A stretch of 64,000 nucleotides of DNA from Pannonibacter phragmitetus DSM 14782 (lineage in GTDB: Bacteria; Pseudomonadota; Alphaproteobacteria; Rhizobiales; Stappiaceae): contig NZ_KB908220.1 of assembly GCF_000382365.1 (NCBI RefSeq), positions 124,001-188,000 on the forward strand. The letters are read 5' to 3'. Of this stretch, positions 1 to 8,478 are shown one piece after another (position 1 is the stretch's first letter; each line of letters begins with the position of its first letter). Below the pieces are notes generated by a model. The model saw only the letters and a program-made list of their open reading frames with translations. It was not told the origin of the DNA and did not search any database. The position numbers were made by a program, and so were the translations under genes.

Positions 1-1383
1 AAGGCCAAGAACATCATCTTCCTGATTGCCGACGGCCTGTCTGTCGGTCATCGCACCGCTGCCCGCATCATGTCCAAGGGCATGACCGAGGGCAAGGCAG
101 ACGGCCGTCTTGCCATGGATGACATTCCGCTGGCCGCGTTCATCGGCACGTCCTCGACCCATTCCATCGCAACCGACAGCGCCAACACGATGTCGGCCTA
201 CATGACCGGCCACAAGGCCCGCGTGAACGCGCTCGGCGTCTATGCCGACCGCACCCCGGCCACGCTGGACGACCCCAAGGTCGAGACCATTGCCGAAGCC
301 CTGCGCCGCACCACGAAGAAATCGATCGGCATCGTTTCCACTGCTGAAGTGGAAGACGCGACGCCCGCCGCAGTGGTCGCCCATACCCGCAGCCGAGGTG
401 ACAAGGCTGCCATCGTTGGCATGCTCTATGGCGTTCAGCCTGAAGTCCTGCTGGGTGGCGGTTCTGCCTATTTCCTCAGCAAGGACGTTCCCGGCTCCAA
501 GCGGAAGGATGACAAGGACTACATCGCCATGTTCAAGGATGCCGGCTACACGCTGGCAACCGACAAGACGGAACTGACCGCTGCTTCCGGCAGCAACAGC
601 GGCAAGCTGCTCGGCCTGTTCCACACCGGCAACATGGACGTGACGCTGGACCGAGACTTCCTCAAGAAGGGCACGGTTGAAAAGTTCCCGAACCAGCCCG
701 GTCTCGTGGAGATGACGCAGGTTGCTCTCGACCAGCTGTCGAAGAACCCGGAAGGCTTCTTCCTGATGGTAGAATCCGGTTCGGTCGACAAGATGAGCCA
801 TCCGCTGGACTGGGATCGGGCCATCATCGAAACCATTGAGTTCGACAAGGCCGTCGCCGTTGCCCGTGAATTTGCAACAAAGAACCCGGACACGCTGATC
901 ATTGTCACCGGCGACCACACCCATGGCGTCGGCATCATCGGCACCGTGGATGACAACAAGCCGGGTGAGGAAATGCGCGAAAAGGTCGGCACCTATGACG
1001 ATGCCGGCTTCCCGAACTACGAAGACAAGAACGGTGACGGTTATCCGGACAGCGTTGACGTGTCGCGCCGCCTGTTCATGGCGGCAAACAACGGCCCGGA
1101 CCATTACGAAACCTTCCGTCCGAAGCTCGACGGCCCGTTCGTTCCCGCCATCAAGAACGAAAAGGGCGAATACGTCGCCAACGAAGCCTACAAGGACGTT
1201 CCGGGTGCGGTCTTCGTGCAGGGTAACATCCCGAAAGACGGCGACTCGGGCGTGCATGCCGTGGACGATGTGGTGCTGCAGGCCACTGGCCCCGGCTCCG
1301 AGGGCTTCCGTGGCTACATGGAGCAGAGCGACGTCTACAAGGTCCTGGCGGACACCTTCGCCCTGGGCGCTGCGGCCAAGTAA
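1..1383 (+). CDS. phoA: alkaline phosphatase, PhoA/ALP superfamily (5' end missing)
   Basis: Hydrolyses phosphomonoesters, normally in the periplasm, with a binuclear zinc plus magnesium centre. The reading frame is open from base 1, so the N-terminus and export signal lie outside the window. The first visible residues (NIIFLIADGLSVGH) are the metal-binding DG block. The nucleophile serine is in the TDSA motif (serine codon at 178-180). Later metal ligands are visible in VESGSVDKMSHPLDW and TGDHTHGVG. The gene ends in TAA and is followed by a hairpin. The three genes downstream look like a metal-handling ABC system, which suits a zinc enzyme. PhoA-type assignment is strong; the exact subfamily (phosphomonoesterase or phosphodiesterase-like) is not certain. 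Confidence 0.9.
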   Translation, partial: KAKNIIFLIADGLSVGHRTAARIMSKGMTEGKADGRLAMDDIPLAAFIGTSSTHSIATDSANTMSAYMTGHKARVNALGVYADRTPATLDDPKVETIAEALRRTTKKSIGIVSTAEVEDATPAAVVAHTRSRGDKAAIVGMLYGVQPEVLLGGGSAYFLSKDVPGSKRKDDKDYIAMFKDAGYTLATDKTELTAASGSNSGKLLGLFHTGNMDVTLDRDFLKKGTVEKFPNQPGLVEMTQVALDQLSKNPEGFFLMVESGSVDKMSHPLDWDRAIIETIEFDKAVAVAREFATKNPDTLIIVTGDHTHGVGIIGTVDDNKPGEEMREKVGTYDDAGFPNYEDKNGDGYPDSVDVSRRLFMAANNGPDHYETFRPKLDGPFVPAIKNEKGEYVANEAYKDVPGAVFVQGNIPKDGDSGVHAVDDVVLQATGPGSEGFRGYMEQSDVYKVLADTFALGAAAK

Positions 1384-1405
1384 TCCGGCCTGAAACTGGA
1401 AAACG

Positions 1406-1436
1406 GGACAGGCGGCGAAACGCTGCCTGTCCTCTT
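1406..1436 (+). terminator. hairpin after the alkaline phosphatase gene
   Basis: Perfect 8-bp inverted repeat GGACAGGC (1406-1413) / GCCTGTCC (1425-1432), whose internal GGC...GCT can extend the stem, followed only by a short CTCTTG tract. It could be a weak intrinsic terminator or an mRNA 3'-end stabiliser. It sits 23 bases after the stop codon and about 35 bases before the next start. Confidence 0.5.
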
Positions 1437-1467
1437 GCACTTGAGACAAGGACACAGGAGCCTGACC

Positions 1468-1932
1468 GTGACCTCAATACCCCGTGGCCTGATCACACGC
1501 CGTCAGATGCTCGGCAGCCTTGCAGCGTTGCCCTTTCTGGGAAGCGCGTTTCCCGCAAATGCCAGCGAGACTCTGACTTTCAACGAGCTTTACAAAAGCT
1601 TTGGGGTGTTGGGTTTGCAGTTTTCGGACAAGGTGATCCGGCTGAAAGGCAGCGCGGTCTCGATCAGCGGCTTCATGGCACCACCCCTCAAGGCGGAAGC
1701 CAACTTCTTCGTCCTGACAGAAATTCCCATGTCGCTCTGCCCCTTCTGCTCCTCCGATGCAGACTGGCCGGACAACATCATGGTCGTTTATCTGGCCCGC
1801 AAGCAAACCTTCGTGCAGTTCAACAAGCCGATCATGGCCACCGGTGAACTGGAAAACGGTTCCTGGACGGATCCGGACACCGGCTTCGTCAGCCAGCTGC
1901 GCCTGCGCAATGCCTCCTTCGAGACGGTCTGA
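1468..1932 (+). CDS. Tat-exported DUF3299-like protein of an ABC system
   Basis: A protein of about 154 residues. The GTG start at 1468 is preferred over upstream in-frame TTG codons because an ACAGGAG ribosome site precedes it. The N-terminus has a twin-arginine-like signal (TRRQMLG, hydrophobic stretch, cleavage near FPANA). The mature part contains SGFMAPP and a CPFC motif followed by WPDN and VVYL, the layout of DUF3299-type proteins; this match is from memory and is moderate. The gene ends four bases before the ABC ATPase, so the two are co-transcribed. A role as an extracytoplasmic metal-binding partner of the ABC pair is inferred. The CPFC motif could bind metal or be redox-active. Confidence 0.6.
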   Translation: MTSIPRGLITRRQMLGSLAALPFLGSAFPANASETLTFNELYKSFGVLGLQFSDKVIRLKGSAVSISGFMAPPLKAEANFFVLTEIPMSLCPFCSSDADWPDNIMVVYLARKQTFVQFNKPIMATGELENGSWTDPDTGFVSQLRLRNASFETV

Positions 1933-1936
1933 TCAG

Positions 1937-2653
1937 ATGCTTTCACTTGATATTTCTCAGCTGGAGATGCGGTTCGCGGGTCTCACCGAACCGGTTCTCG
2001 CCATTGCGCAACTGCATGTACCCGCCGGCGGGCGCATTGCCATTACGGGCGCGTCGGGCTCCGGCAAAAGCACGCTCGTCAACACCATCACCGGTCTGGA
2101 GCCTGTGACAGCTGGCAGGATCACCTGGGGCAAGAGCGAGCTGACATCCCTGTCCACAGGCCAGCGCGACGCTTTCCGCGCCCGCAACATCGGCCTGATC
2201 ATGCAGGACTTCCACCTCTTCCCCGGCCTCTGCGCTCTCGACAACGTTCTGCTGCCAGTGCGCCTGACCCGGAAGGTCAAACCTGAAGAGCGGGCCCGTG
2301 CGCTCGCGCTGCTGGACGCCACAGGCATCCGCCGCCCCCGGCAGAGGATTGAAACCCTGTCGCGCGGCGAGATGCAGCGGGTTGCCGTCGCGCGTGCCCT
2401 GCTCTCACGCCCCGGCGTGATCGTCGCCGACGAACCGACCGCCAGCCTTGATGCAAGCTCCGGCGCCGGTGTTGCGGAGCTGCTGCTTCACCTCTCCCGC
2501 GAAGAAGGCGTCACGCTCATCACCGTCACCCATGATCCCGCACTTGCAGAACAGATGGACCGTACGATCCGCCTGGAATCCGGCCGGATCGCCACGGACA
2601 CGGCCACCGCCACGGAAAAGCAACTGTCAGGCCTGCCGGGAGAAGCCTCATGA
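1937..2653 (+). CDS. ABC transporter ATP-binding protein (LolD/MacB type)
   Basis: A 238-residue nucleotide-binding subunit. Walker A is GASGSGKST near residue 37, the signature is LSRGEMQRVAVARAL, and Walker B is VIVADEPTASLD followed by the H-loop in TVTHD. The start is ATG 1937, four bases after the preceding stop; longer in-frame extensions run into the upstream gene. The stop overlaps the permease start (ATGA), so the two are translationally coupled. The family (LolD, MacB, FtsE) powers FtsX-like permeases, usually by mechanotransmission rather than classical import. The substrate is not defined by this subunit; the His-rich partner points to metal handling. Confidence 0.88.
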   Translation: MLSLDISQLEMRFAGLTEPVLAIAQLHVPAGGRIAITGASGSGKSTLVNTITGLEPVTAGRITWGKSELTSLSTGQRDAFRARNIGLIMQDFHLFPGLCALDNVLLPVRLTRKVKPEERARALALLDATGIRRPRQRIETLSRGEMQRVAVARALLSRPGVIVADEPTASLDASSGAGVAELLLHLSREEGVTLITVTHDPALAEQMDRTIRLESGRIATDTATATEKQLSGLPGEAS

Positions 2654-4089
2654 TTTCGTTCATTCTCGCCGACATCCGCCGCTTTGCGGGCGGAGCCATT
2701 GCCGTTGCGCTGCTTATCGCCCTGTCCGTTGGCCTTTGCGTCACCGTGACACTTCAGGAGCGGGCGCTCCGGCTCGGCTCGGCACGCGCAGCCGAAAAGT
2801 TCGACCTTGTTGTTGGCGCAGCAGGCAGTGAAACCCAGCTGACGCTTTCCACCGTCTTCCTGCAGGCCGCGCCGCTGCCGCTCATGCCGGGTGAGGTGCT
2901 GGCACGGCTTTCCGCCGACCCGCGTGTCAGCCTTGCAGCGCCCGTCGGCTTTGGTGACAGCTTTGAGGGCTATCCGATCGCAGGCACCACCACCGCCCTC
3001 ATTTCCTCCCTCTCCCCGGAGCTGGCGGAAGGAAAGATGTTTGCGCGCCTGGGCGAAGCAGTGATCGGCTCGGATGTGGACCTGACGCTGGGCAATGAGA
3101 TCAAGCCTCTTCACGGCACGCTGGAAAGTGGCGGGCACACTCACACCGAAGGCACCTACACCGTGACCGGGCGCATGGCTCCGACCGGCACCGCCTGGGA
3201 CCGCGCCATTCTGGTGCCCATCCGTGCTGTCTGGCAGATCCATGGCATGGAAGCCGGCGAAGGCCACGATCAGGACCATGAGGCCGGTCATGAAGCTGGT
3301 CATGAGGATCATGCTCACGGCACTGAGGAAGCAGCGGCCACGGAACATGGCCACGATCATGAGGCAGCCGCTGACGCACATGATCATGACCACGCCTCTC
3401 ACGGCGCGGCGCCCGCCACACTCCTGGCGCAGCCGGAAACTTCGGAGGAAGAAAAGCCGGAACCGGCTGCGACGGACATGGGCCATGATGACCATGACCA
3501 TCACGGCCATGTCGACCCGGACGCGCCGCTGGACGAGGTCTTTACGGCAGACACGCCCGGCCTTCCGGCAGTTCTCGTCAAACCGAAGAGCTTTGCCGAT
3601 GCCTACAAGCTGCGGCAGGAATACCGCAGAGGTGATACGCTTGCCGTCTTCCCGGGTGAAGTGCTCACACGGCTTTACGGCACGCTGGGGGATGCACGCA
3701 GCATTCTGCTGGCGCTGGCTATCGGCACACAGGCCATTGTCATTGCCGCCATCCTGATGGTCACCATCATGCACGTAGGGGCAAGACGGCGGCAGATTGG
3801 CGCGCTGCGGGCCTTGGGTATCCCCCGCAGGTCCGTGCTGCAGATCGTCTGGGGTGAGCTTTTCGGGCTGTTCATCGCCGGGGCCGCTCTGGGCACTGGC
3901 GTTGGTTACGGTGCCGCGCTGCTCCTGTCCGAAGGCCTTGCGGCAGCAACGGCGGTGCACATGCCGGTCGAGTTCGCCAGCGAGGACATCCCCCTTGTTC
4001 TCGGCTTCCTTGCGGTGGCAGCCATCGTCTCCATCGTTCCGGCCTGTGCGGCCCTGCGCATCAGCCCGGCACAGGCCCTGCGCGCCTGA
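2650..4089 (+). CDS. FtsX/MacB-type ABC permease with a large His-rich loop
   Basis: A 479-residue permease. It has one N-terminal membrane segment (residues about 10-32), a MacB-like periplasmic domain, then three C-terminal membrane segments (about 355-475) ending in the ISPAQALRA motif typical of FtsX-like permeases. Between residues about 195 and 300 there is a low-complexity insert rich in His, Asp, Glu and Ala (runs such as HDHEAAADAHDHDHASHG, and later DDHDHHGH), of the kind that binds zinc or other transition metals. Because the insert lies between TM1 and TM2, it should face the periplasm. Its DNA is locally repetitive. The gene shares an ATGA overlap with its ATPase. A zinc-related function is inferred; export and import cannot be told apart. 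Confidence 0.82.
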   Translation: MISFILADIRRFAGGAIAVALLIALSVGLCVTVTLQERALRLGSARAAEKFDLVVGAAGSETQLTLSTVFLQAAPLPLMPGEVLARLSADPRVSLAAPVGFGDSFEGYPIAGTTTALISSLSPELAEGKMFARLGEAVIGSDVDLTLGNEIKPLHGTLESGGHTHTEGTYTVTGRMAPTGTAWDRAILVPIRAVWQIHGMEAGEGHDQDHEAGHEAGHEDHAHGTEEAAATEHGHDHEAAADAHDHDHASHGAAPATLLAQPETSEEEKPEPAATDMGHDDHDHHGHVDPDAPLDEVFTADTPGLPAVLVKPKSFADAYKLRQEYRRGDTLAVFPGEVLTRLYGTLGDARSILLALAIGTQAIVIAAILMVTIMHVGARRRQIGALRALGIPRRSVLQIVWGELFGLFIAGAALGTGVGYGAALLLSEGLAAATAVHMPVEFASEDIPLVLGFLAVAAIVSIVPACAALRISPAQALRA

Positions 4090-4114
4090 GCAGGCGGCAA
4101 CCACAAAGACAGAC

Positions 4115-4141
4115 AGGGCGCGGAGCTCTCCCGCGCGCCCT
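4115..4141. terminator. hairpin between convergent genes
   Basis: GC-rich imperfect inverted repeat AGGGCGCGG / CCGCGCGCCCT in the gap between the permease stop (4089) and the convergent RES gene stop (4176). It lacks a clear T-run, so it is a possible bidirectional terminator only. Confidence 0.4.
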
Positions 4142-4175
4142 CTTCCGGCAAGCAGCCCGAAGACAGAAGAATGGA

Positions 4176-4952
4176 TCACCGCGCGCGGGGGCGGTTCCAG
4201 TTCATGTCTGCAAGGCGGGGGTCAGCCGTGAAGTCCGAGGCCGAAAACTCCAGACCAAGCCTCGGGAACTCACGAAGCGCCTGGGCCCCATTGGAGCCAA
4301 TGCGGATGCGCCAGGTCTGGCGCTCGGAAGGCTGCGATTGTGCAAAGGCTGCGCAAGTCAGCACCGCCAGATTTGCTCCTCCTGCTGGGTCCCTAACCGA
4401 GGCGTAACGGATGATCTCTGCGCCAATTGCCCGCCCCTCATCCGCCAGATCCTGACACGGGGCATAATTCATCGGATGCGTCCAGGCTGCATGGTCTGCG
4501 GCAAGCCCACCCTGCATCAGATCAATCGCCAAGGCTGTCCTAACCTTCACGGAAAAGGCGGTGTATTCAGCTGCATCATCGGGAAAGGGCGTGTCCGGGC
4601 TCTCCGCATAAAAGCAGAACCGGTAAAAGACGATTTCCGCTGCAGCTGTCTCCGGCGCTTCCGCGCCATACCAGACACCCTCTGTCAGGCCAGCCCGGCG
4701 GAAGCGTGAACCGTTTGGATAGGGACGGTAGCGGAACGGCGTTGTCAGAAGATAATCGAGGCCCCGGCAGCTTTGCGGCACCGGCGGCTTGCCGAGTTCC
4801 AGAAGCTCTTCAAGCGTGGCCTGTTCCGCCAAGCTATCGACGAGTTTCAGTGTCGAAACACGGTGCTGAGCTTCAACGAACCGCCAGGCAAGGCCCTCAT
4901 AAGGGCGCGCCTCAGAGCGGAGCGCGTCTCGCGTCCAGATAGGCAGTGACAT
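4176..4952 (-). CDS. RES-domain toxin (NAD+-degrading, ParT/MbcT type)
   Basis: A 258-residue RES-domain protein. Known family members are toxins that degrade NAD+ (phosphorylase or ADP-ribosyl-transfer activity). The conserved features are an Arg early in the domain (GLAWRFVEAQH), the GSRF block, GVWYGAE, and a conserved Glu in TAAAEIVFYRF, with further family residues such as YASVRDP. The ATG at 4952 is chosen; two TTG codons lie just upstream. The gene starts inside the end of the Xre antitoxin gene (about 41-bp overlap), the standard order of antitoxin then toxin. Expression is expected to be autoregulated by the antitoxin-toxin complex. Confidence 0.85.
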   Translation of the reverse strand: MSLPIWTRDALRSEARPYEGLAWRFVEAQHRVSTLKLVDSLAEQATLEELLELGKPPVPQSCRGLDYLLTTPFRYRPYPNGSRFRRAGLTEGVWYGAEAPETAAAEIVFYRFCFYAESPDTPFPDDAAEYTAFSVKVRTALAIDLMQGGLAADHAAWTHPMNYAPCQDLADEGRAIGAEIIRYASVRDPAGGANLAVLTCAAFAQSQPSERQTWRIRIGSNGAQALREFPRLGLEFSASDFTADPRLADMNWNRPRAR

Positions 4953-5292
4953 CAACAAGCCCCTGTATCTGCATCATGCGGTCAACCGGCTTTGCAGCCA
5001 GTGCCGTATTGTGGGCAGTCAGCCAGCGCCTTGCCACAGCCTCATCACCGCCGGTAATCGCATCCAGCGAACGGAAGGCACGAACAAGAAGAACGGCCAG
5101 CTCAAAGGGCTTCGTTCCCGGCTCCAGCAGGCTTTCGCCCCGCTTCCAGCGGGACACGGTTGCCTCGGACACGCCGACGATATCGGCCAGCTGACGGCCA
5201 AGCAGACCAAGCCTTTCAGCCGCCCGCAAGGCAGCCTTGGTCAGCACGGCACCTGCCTCTGGCTTTTGCAAGATCTGATGAGCAAGCGTCAT
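4912..5292 (-). CDS. Xre/MbcA/ParS-type antitoxin
   Basis: A 126-residue protein with an N-terminal helix-turn-helix (residues about 22-58, containing RLGLLGRQLADIVGVSEATVSRWKRG) and a C-terminal MbcA/ParS toxin-binding domain (DUF2384) with the sequence block ARRWLTAHNTAL and GLVDVTAYLDARR. It neutralises the RES toxin encoded directly downstream and should repress their shared promoter, which would lie in the 5293-5352 gap. The AT-rich stretch with TATACTTTCATGTGAAAG around 5330 is a plausible promoter/operator area. Both genes form a complete, apparently intact module. Confidence 0.88.
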   Translation of the reverse strand: MTLAHQILQKPEAGAVLTKAALRAAERLGLLGRQLADIVGVSEATVSRWKRGESLLEPGTKPFELAVLLVRAFRSLDAITGGDEAVARRWLTAHNTALAAKPVDRMMQIQGLVDVTAYLDARRAPL

Positions 5293-5352
5293 GACACCTC
5301 ACTTTCCGCAGAAAGAATAGCACCATATACTTTCATGTGAAAGGGACTAAAT

Positions 5353-6477
5353 TCACCTCACCCGCGAGGACACATCAATCTCCCGCTGCCATTCGCGCCA
5401 CATGGCGACCAGCAGGGCCATCAGCACCGGGCCGACGAAAAGGCCGACGATGCCCATGGTTTTCACCCCGCCGATGAGGCCGAAGAAGGTGGGTAGGAAC
5501 GGCAGTTTCACCGGGCCGCCGACGAGCAGCGGGCGGATGGTCTTGTCGACGATGAAAAGCTCCGTCGTGCCCCAGAGGAACAGGGCAACGCCGGCAACCG
5601 TGGACCCACTGGCCACCAGATAGGCCGACACCAGCGTGAAAGCCAGCGGCGCGCCGCCGGGAATGAGGGCCATGAAGCCGGTGATGACGCCAAGCGTCAC
5701 CGGTGACGGAACACCGGCAATGGCATAGGCGATACCGAGGATGATGCCCTCGCCGATGGCGATCAGCGTCATGCCGGTAACGGTGGAACTGATGGTGGCG
5801 GGTACGACGCGGGACAGCCGGTCCCAGCGCTCGGGCAGGATGCGCTGGCCCACGCGGTCGATCTGCGCGGCGATCTTCTCCCCGTCCCGGTAGAGGATGA
5901 AGAGGGCAATCAGCATGAAGACGAGCGTCAGCGCCAGATGGAAGACCAGTGTGCTTGCCGTGAGGATGCCGCGATAGATGGTGCCGATATTGGCGCCGCT
6001 GACGAGCTGGATGAGTTCACCGATCGCGCCCGGATGGCCGATATACTTGTCCCACTGGATGGTGAGCCAGGGCCCCACCTGCGGCAGGTTGGCAATCCAG
6101 CCGGGCACTTCCTCCCCCTGCTGGTTCACCGCGATGGCCCAGCTGATCCAGGACTGGGATTCGCCCACCGCATAGACCATGGCATAGGTGACCGGCGCGA
6201 CGATGAAGCCGATGATCATCAGCACCATCAGGCTTGCGGCCAGTATGCGCCCGCAAGCAAGGCGCCGCTCGATCAGCCGCAGCAGCGGCCAGCTGGCAAA
6301 GGCAATCACGGTTGCCGCCAGCACCGGCACGATGAAGCCGTGGAAGAACCAGATGGATGCCCCGAGCACGAACAGCAGCAGCCACCGTGCGGCGGCCATG
6401 TCTGTAATCAACGGGCGGCGCACACGGCCTGTCACATCCTGTGTGACTGGCACGTTTTCCTTCACTGAATGATCCAT
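5353..6477 (-). CDS. AI-2E family transporter (PerM/TqsA/YdiK-like)
   Basis: A 374-residue inner-membrane protein. Hydrophobic segments occur near residues 35-75 and 85-115 and several times after about residue 170, with the conserved amphipathic region in between. The C-terminal blocks (GVPSPVTLGVITGFMALIPGG, LFIVDKTIRPLLVGG) are characteristic. The ATG at 6477 (MDHSVKENVP) was chosen; the frame stays open upstream to 6639, but that extension is charged and low-quality. Family members are linked to autoinducer-2 export or Na+(Li+)/H+ exchange; the substrate here is unknown. It stands alone between the TA module and a repeat. Confidence 0.85.
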   Translation of the reverse strand: MDHSVKENVPVTQDVTGRVRRPLITDMAAARWLLLFVLGASIWFFHGFIVPVLAATVIAFASWPLLRLIERRLACGRILAASLMVLMIIGFIVAPVTYAMVYAVGESQSWISWAIAVNQQGEEVPGWIANLPQVGPWLTIQWDKYIGHPGAIGELIQLVSGANIGTIYRGILTASTLVFHLALTLVFMLIALFILYRDGEKIAAQIDRVGQRILPERWDRLSRVVPATISSTVTGMTLIAIGEGIILGIAYAIAGVPSPVTLGVITGFMALIPGGAPLAFTLVSAYLVASGSTVAGVALFLWGTTELFIVDKTIRPLLVGGPVKLPFLPTFFGLIGGVKTMGIVGLFVGPVLMALLVAMWREWQREIDVSSRVR

Positions 6478-6919
6478 GACGGAATCGGGTCCGATCTCTT
6501 CCTGCTCCGGCGTCCCGGCCGCCCATTGCGGGCCTCGCTGCGGGCCGTTTCTCCCGCCCGCGCAATCTGCCGCCGCCTCGTGCCGGAAAGATGGCAAATC
6601 GCGGTGCCGATTGCCACCGCCTTCACCCGATTGGGCCAAAAAATTCCATTGAGTGCAAATGATTGGTCAACTTGCCGCAGACCGGCCGCCGCATAGGCCG
6701 CTCCTGTCCGTCTTTTCGCTGGGCAGCCTGCCGCCTTTTTGCGCTGAACCAGCCTTTGAATGAGGCGCCGGGGGCTCGCCAGCTTCCGGCTTTCCGGTCT
6801 AAGGTGACACGAAAGGCCCGCCAGGGGCCTGCCTGTCTTCACACAGAGTTTTCAAACGGACTGGACAATCGCATGCTCACACAGGATCGAATGAAGAACC
6901 CCGAGTATTGCCGCAGCGT

Positions 6920-7071
6920 CCCTCTCCCCCCTTGAGGGGGAGATGTCTGCGCCAGCAGACAGAGGGGGGTGGCAGCGCTTCAGAGCAGAGCCACCTCTCT
7001 TATGACCGGACAGGCCGCATACCCCCCTCTGCCCCCTGCCGGGGGCATCTCCCCCTCAAGGGGGGAGAGGG
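6920..7071. repeat. MITE-like palindromic repeat, copy 1
   Basis: An element of about 150 bp whose two ends are imperfect inverted copies of each other over about 50 bp (outer end CCTCTCCCCCCTTGAGGGGG, then GAGATG and a small stem, then CAGAGGGGGGT). The middle contains ACCGGACAGGC...GCATACCCCCC. A second copy in reverse orientation lies at 61823-61975, and a diverged half-copy at 62030-62080. Similar short intergenic mosaic elements (for example the RIME class) are known in Rhizobiales; equivalence to a named family is not shown here. It occupies most of the 649-bp gap between the AI-2E gene and the ureide genes. Confidence 0.8.
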
Positions 7072-7126
7072 TTTTGCGCCCCACCGGTAACCCATAAAGA
7101 ACAGTGCTTCACCTTTGAGAGACATC

Positions 7127-7957
7127 ATGTCCGGTTATCATGTGCCTCAGGGCGGTCTTCCGTCCCAGACGACCCTTCACACGGGCCGCGCCCTTTTCAC
7201 GCCTGCCTATGCCGTCATTCCCAAAGGCGTGTTTTCCGACATCGTGACGTCGTGCCTTCCCGGCTGGACCGGCCTGCGCTGCTGGATCATCGCCCGGCCC
7301 ATGAGCGGCTTTTCCGAGACCTTCAGCCAGTATGTGATGGAACTGCAGCCGGGCGGCGGCTCTTCCGCGCCGGAACCGGACGCGCAGGCGCAAGGCGTGC
7401 TGTTCGTCACCGAAGGCACGCTCAGCCTCACCGTCGATGGCACCACCCACATCATGGAGCCGGGCGGCTTTGCCTATCTGCCGCCGGAAAGCGGCTGGAC
7501 GCTGACCAACCCCGGCAGCACGGCCGCCCATTTCCACTGGGTGCGCAAGGCCTATGAGGATGCCCCCGGCATCGCCCGGCCGAAGGCTTTCGTCACCAAT
7601 GAAAAGCAGATCGAGCCCGTGGCCATGCCCGGCACCAATGGCGCCTGGGCGACCACCCGCTTTGTCGATCCGTCAGACCTTTCCCACGACATGCATGTCA
7701 ATGTGGTCACCTTCCAGCCGGGCGGGCTGATCCCCTTTGAAGAGACCCATGTGATGGAACACGGGCTCTATGTGCTGGAGGGCAAGGCCGTCTACAAGCT
7801 CAATCAGGACTGGGTGGAAGTGGAAGCGGGCGACTTCATGTGGCTGCGCGCCTTCTGCCCGCAGGCCTGCTATGCGGGCGGACCCGGCCGTTTCCGCTAC
7901 CTGCTCTACAAGGACGTGAACCGCCACGCCAAGCTCTCCGGAGTGCTGGGCCGATGA
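7127..7957 (+). CDS. allE: (S)-ureidoglycine aminohydrolase, bicupin
   Basis: A 276-residue two-cupin protein that converts (S)-ureidoglycine, from allantoate, to (S)-ureidoglycolate and ammonia using Mn2+. The N-terminal cupin spans about residues 40-145, the C-terminal cupin about 170-270. The second cupin has the metal-site pattern PFEETHVMEHGLYVLEGKA and a later Gln/His region (WLRAFCPQACYAGG). The ATG at 7127 follows a GAGAG ribosome site; a TTG four codons upstream is less likely. The stop overlaps the start of ureidoglycolate lyase (ATGA), so the two consecutive steps are coupled. The upstream steps (allantoinase, allantoate amidohydrolase) are not in this window. Confidence 0.9.
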   Translation: MSGYHVPQGGLPSQTTLHTGRALFTPAYAVIPKGVFSDIVTSCLPGWTGLRCWIIARPMSGFSETFSQYVMELQPGGGSSAPEPDAQAQGVLFVTEGTLSLTVDGTTHIMEPGGFAYLPPESGWTLTNPGSTAAHFHWVRKAYEDAPGIARPKAFVTNEKQIEPVAMPGTNGAWATTRFVDPSDLSHDMHVNVVTFQPGGLIPFEETHVMEHGLYVLEGKAVYKLNQDWVEVEAGDFMWLRAFCPQACYAGGPGRFRYLLYKDVNRHAKLSGVLGR

Positions 7958-8478
7958 CACGGGCCGCGGAAACGGCATCCGGGGCCACCCTGCCCCGGAT
8001 CGTCACCGAGCCGTTGACGGCAGAAGCCTTCCGTCCCTTCGGCGATGTGCTGGAGGCGGAGGGCGCGCCGGACCGGTTGATCAATCAGGGCCTGTGCGGC
8101 CGCTTTCACGACCGGGCGCGGCTTGATTTCGGGCCGGACGGGCGGGCTGGGCTTTCCCTCTTCAAGGCCGAGCCGCGCACCCTGCCCTACCGGCTGGAGA
8201 TGCTGGAGCGCCACCCGGACGGCAGCCAGGCCTTTGTGCCGATGAGCCTCACGTCCTTTCTCGTCATCACCGCAGAGGACCAGAATGGCCGCCCCGGCAC
8301 GCCCCGCGCCTTCCTCACGCAGCCCGGCCAGGCCATCAACCTTTTGCGCGGCACTTGGCATGGGGTGCTGACGCCGCTGGAGGCCCCGGGCCTCTTTGCC
8401 GTCATCGACCGCATCGGCAGCAGCGCCAATCTGGAAGAGCACTGGCTCGACACGCCTTTCGAGGTCACCCGCGGCTGA
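7954..8478 (+). CDS. allA: ureidoglycolate lyase
   Basis: A 174-residue cupin-fold enzyme of the AllA family that splits ureidoglycolate to glyoxylate and urea. Family blocks visible are the N-terminal PLTAEAFRPFGDVLE, the central LERHPDGSQAFVPM with the conserved His, and the C-terminal GTWHGVLTPLEAPGLFAVIDR. Its length matches the family. It overlaps the allE stop by four bases. Together with AllE it completes the last steps of allantoin nitrogen recovery. Confidence 0.92.
   Translation: MTRAAETASGATLPRIVTEPLTAEAFRPFGDVLEAEGAPDRLINQGLCGRFHDRARLDFGPDGRAGLSLFKAEPRTLPYRLEMLERHPDGSQAFVPMSLTSFLVITAEDQNGRPGTPRAFLTQPGQAINLLRGTWHGVLTPLEAPGLFAVIDRIGSSANLEEHWLDTPFEVTRG

Noticed and set aside
2488-4179. 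563-codon minus-strand open frame opposite the His-rich permease
   Set aside because: Antisense to a clear ABC permease; the His-rich codons create spurious open frames on the other strand.
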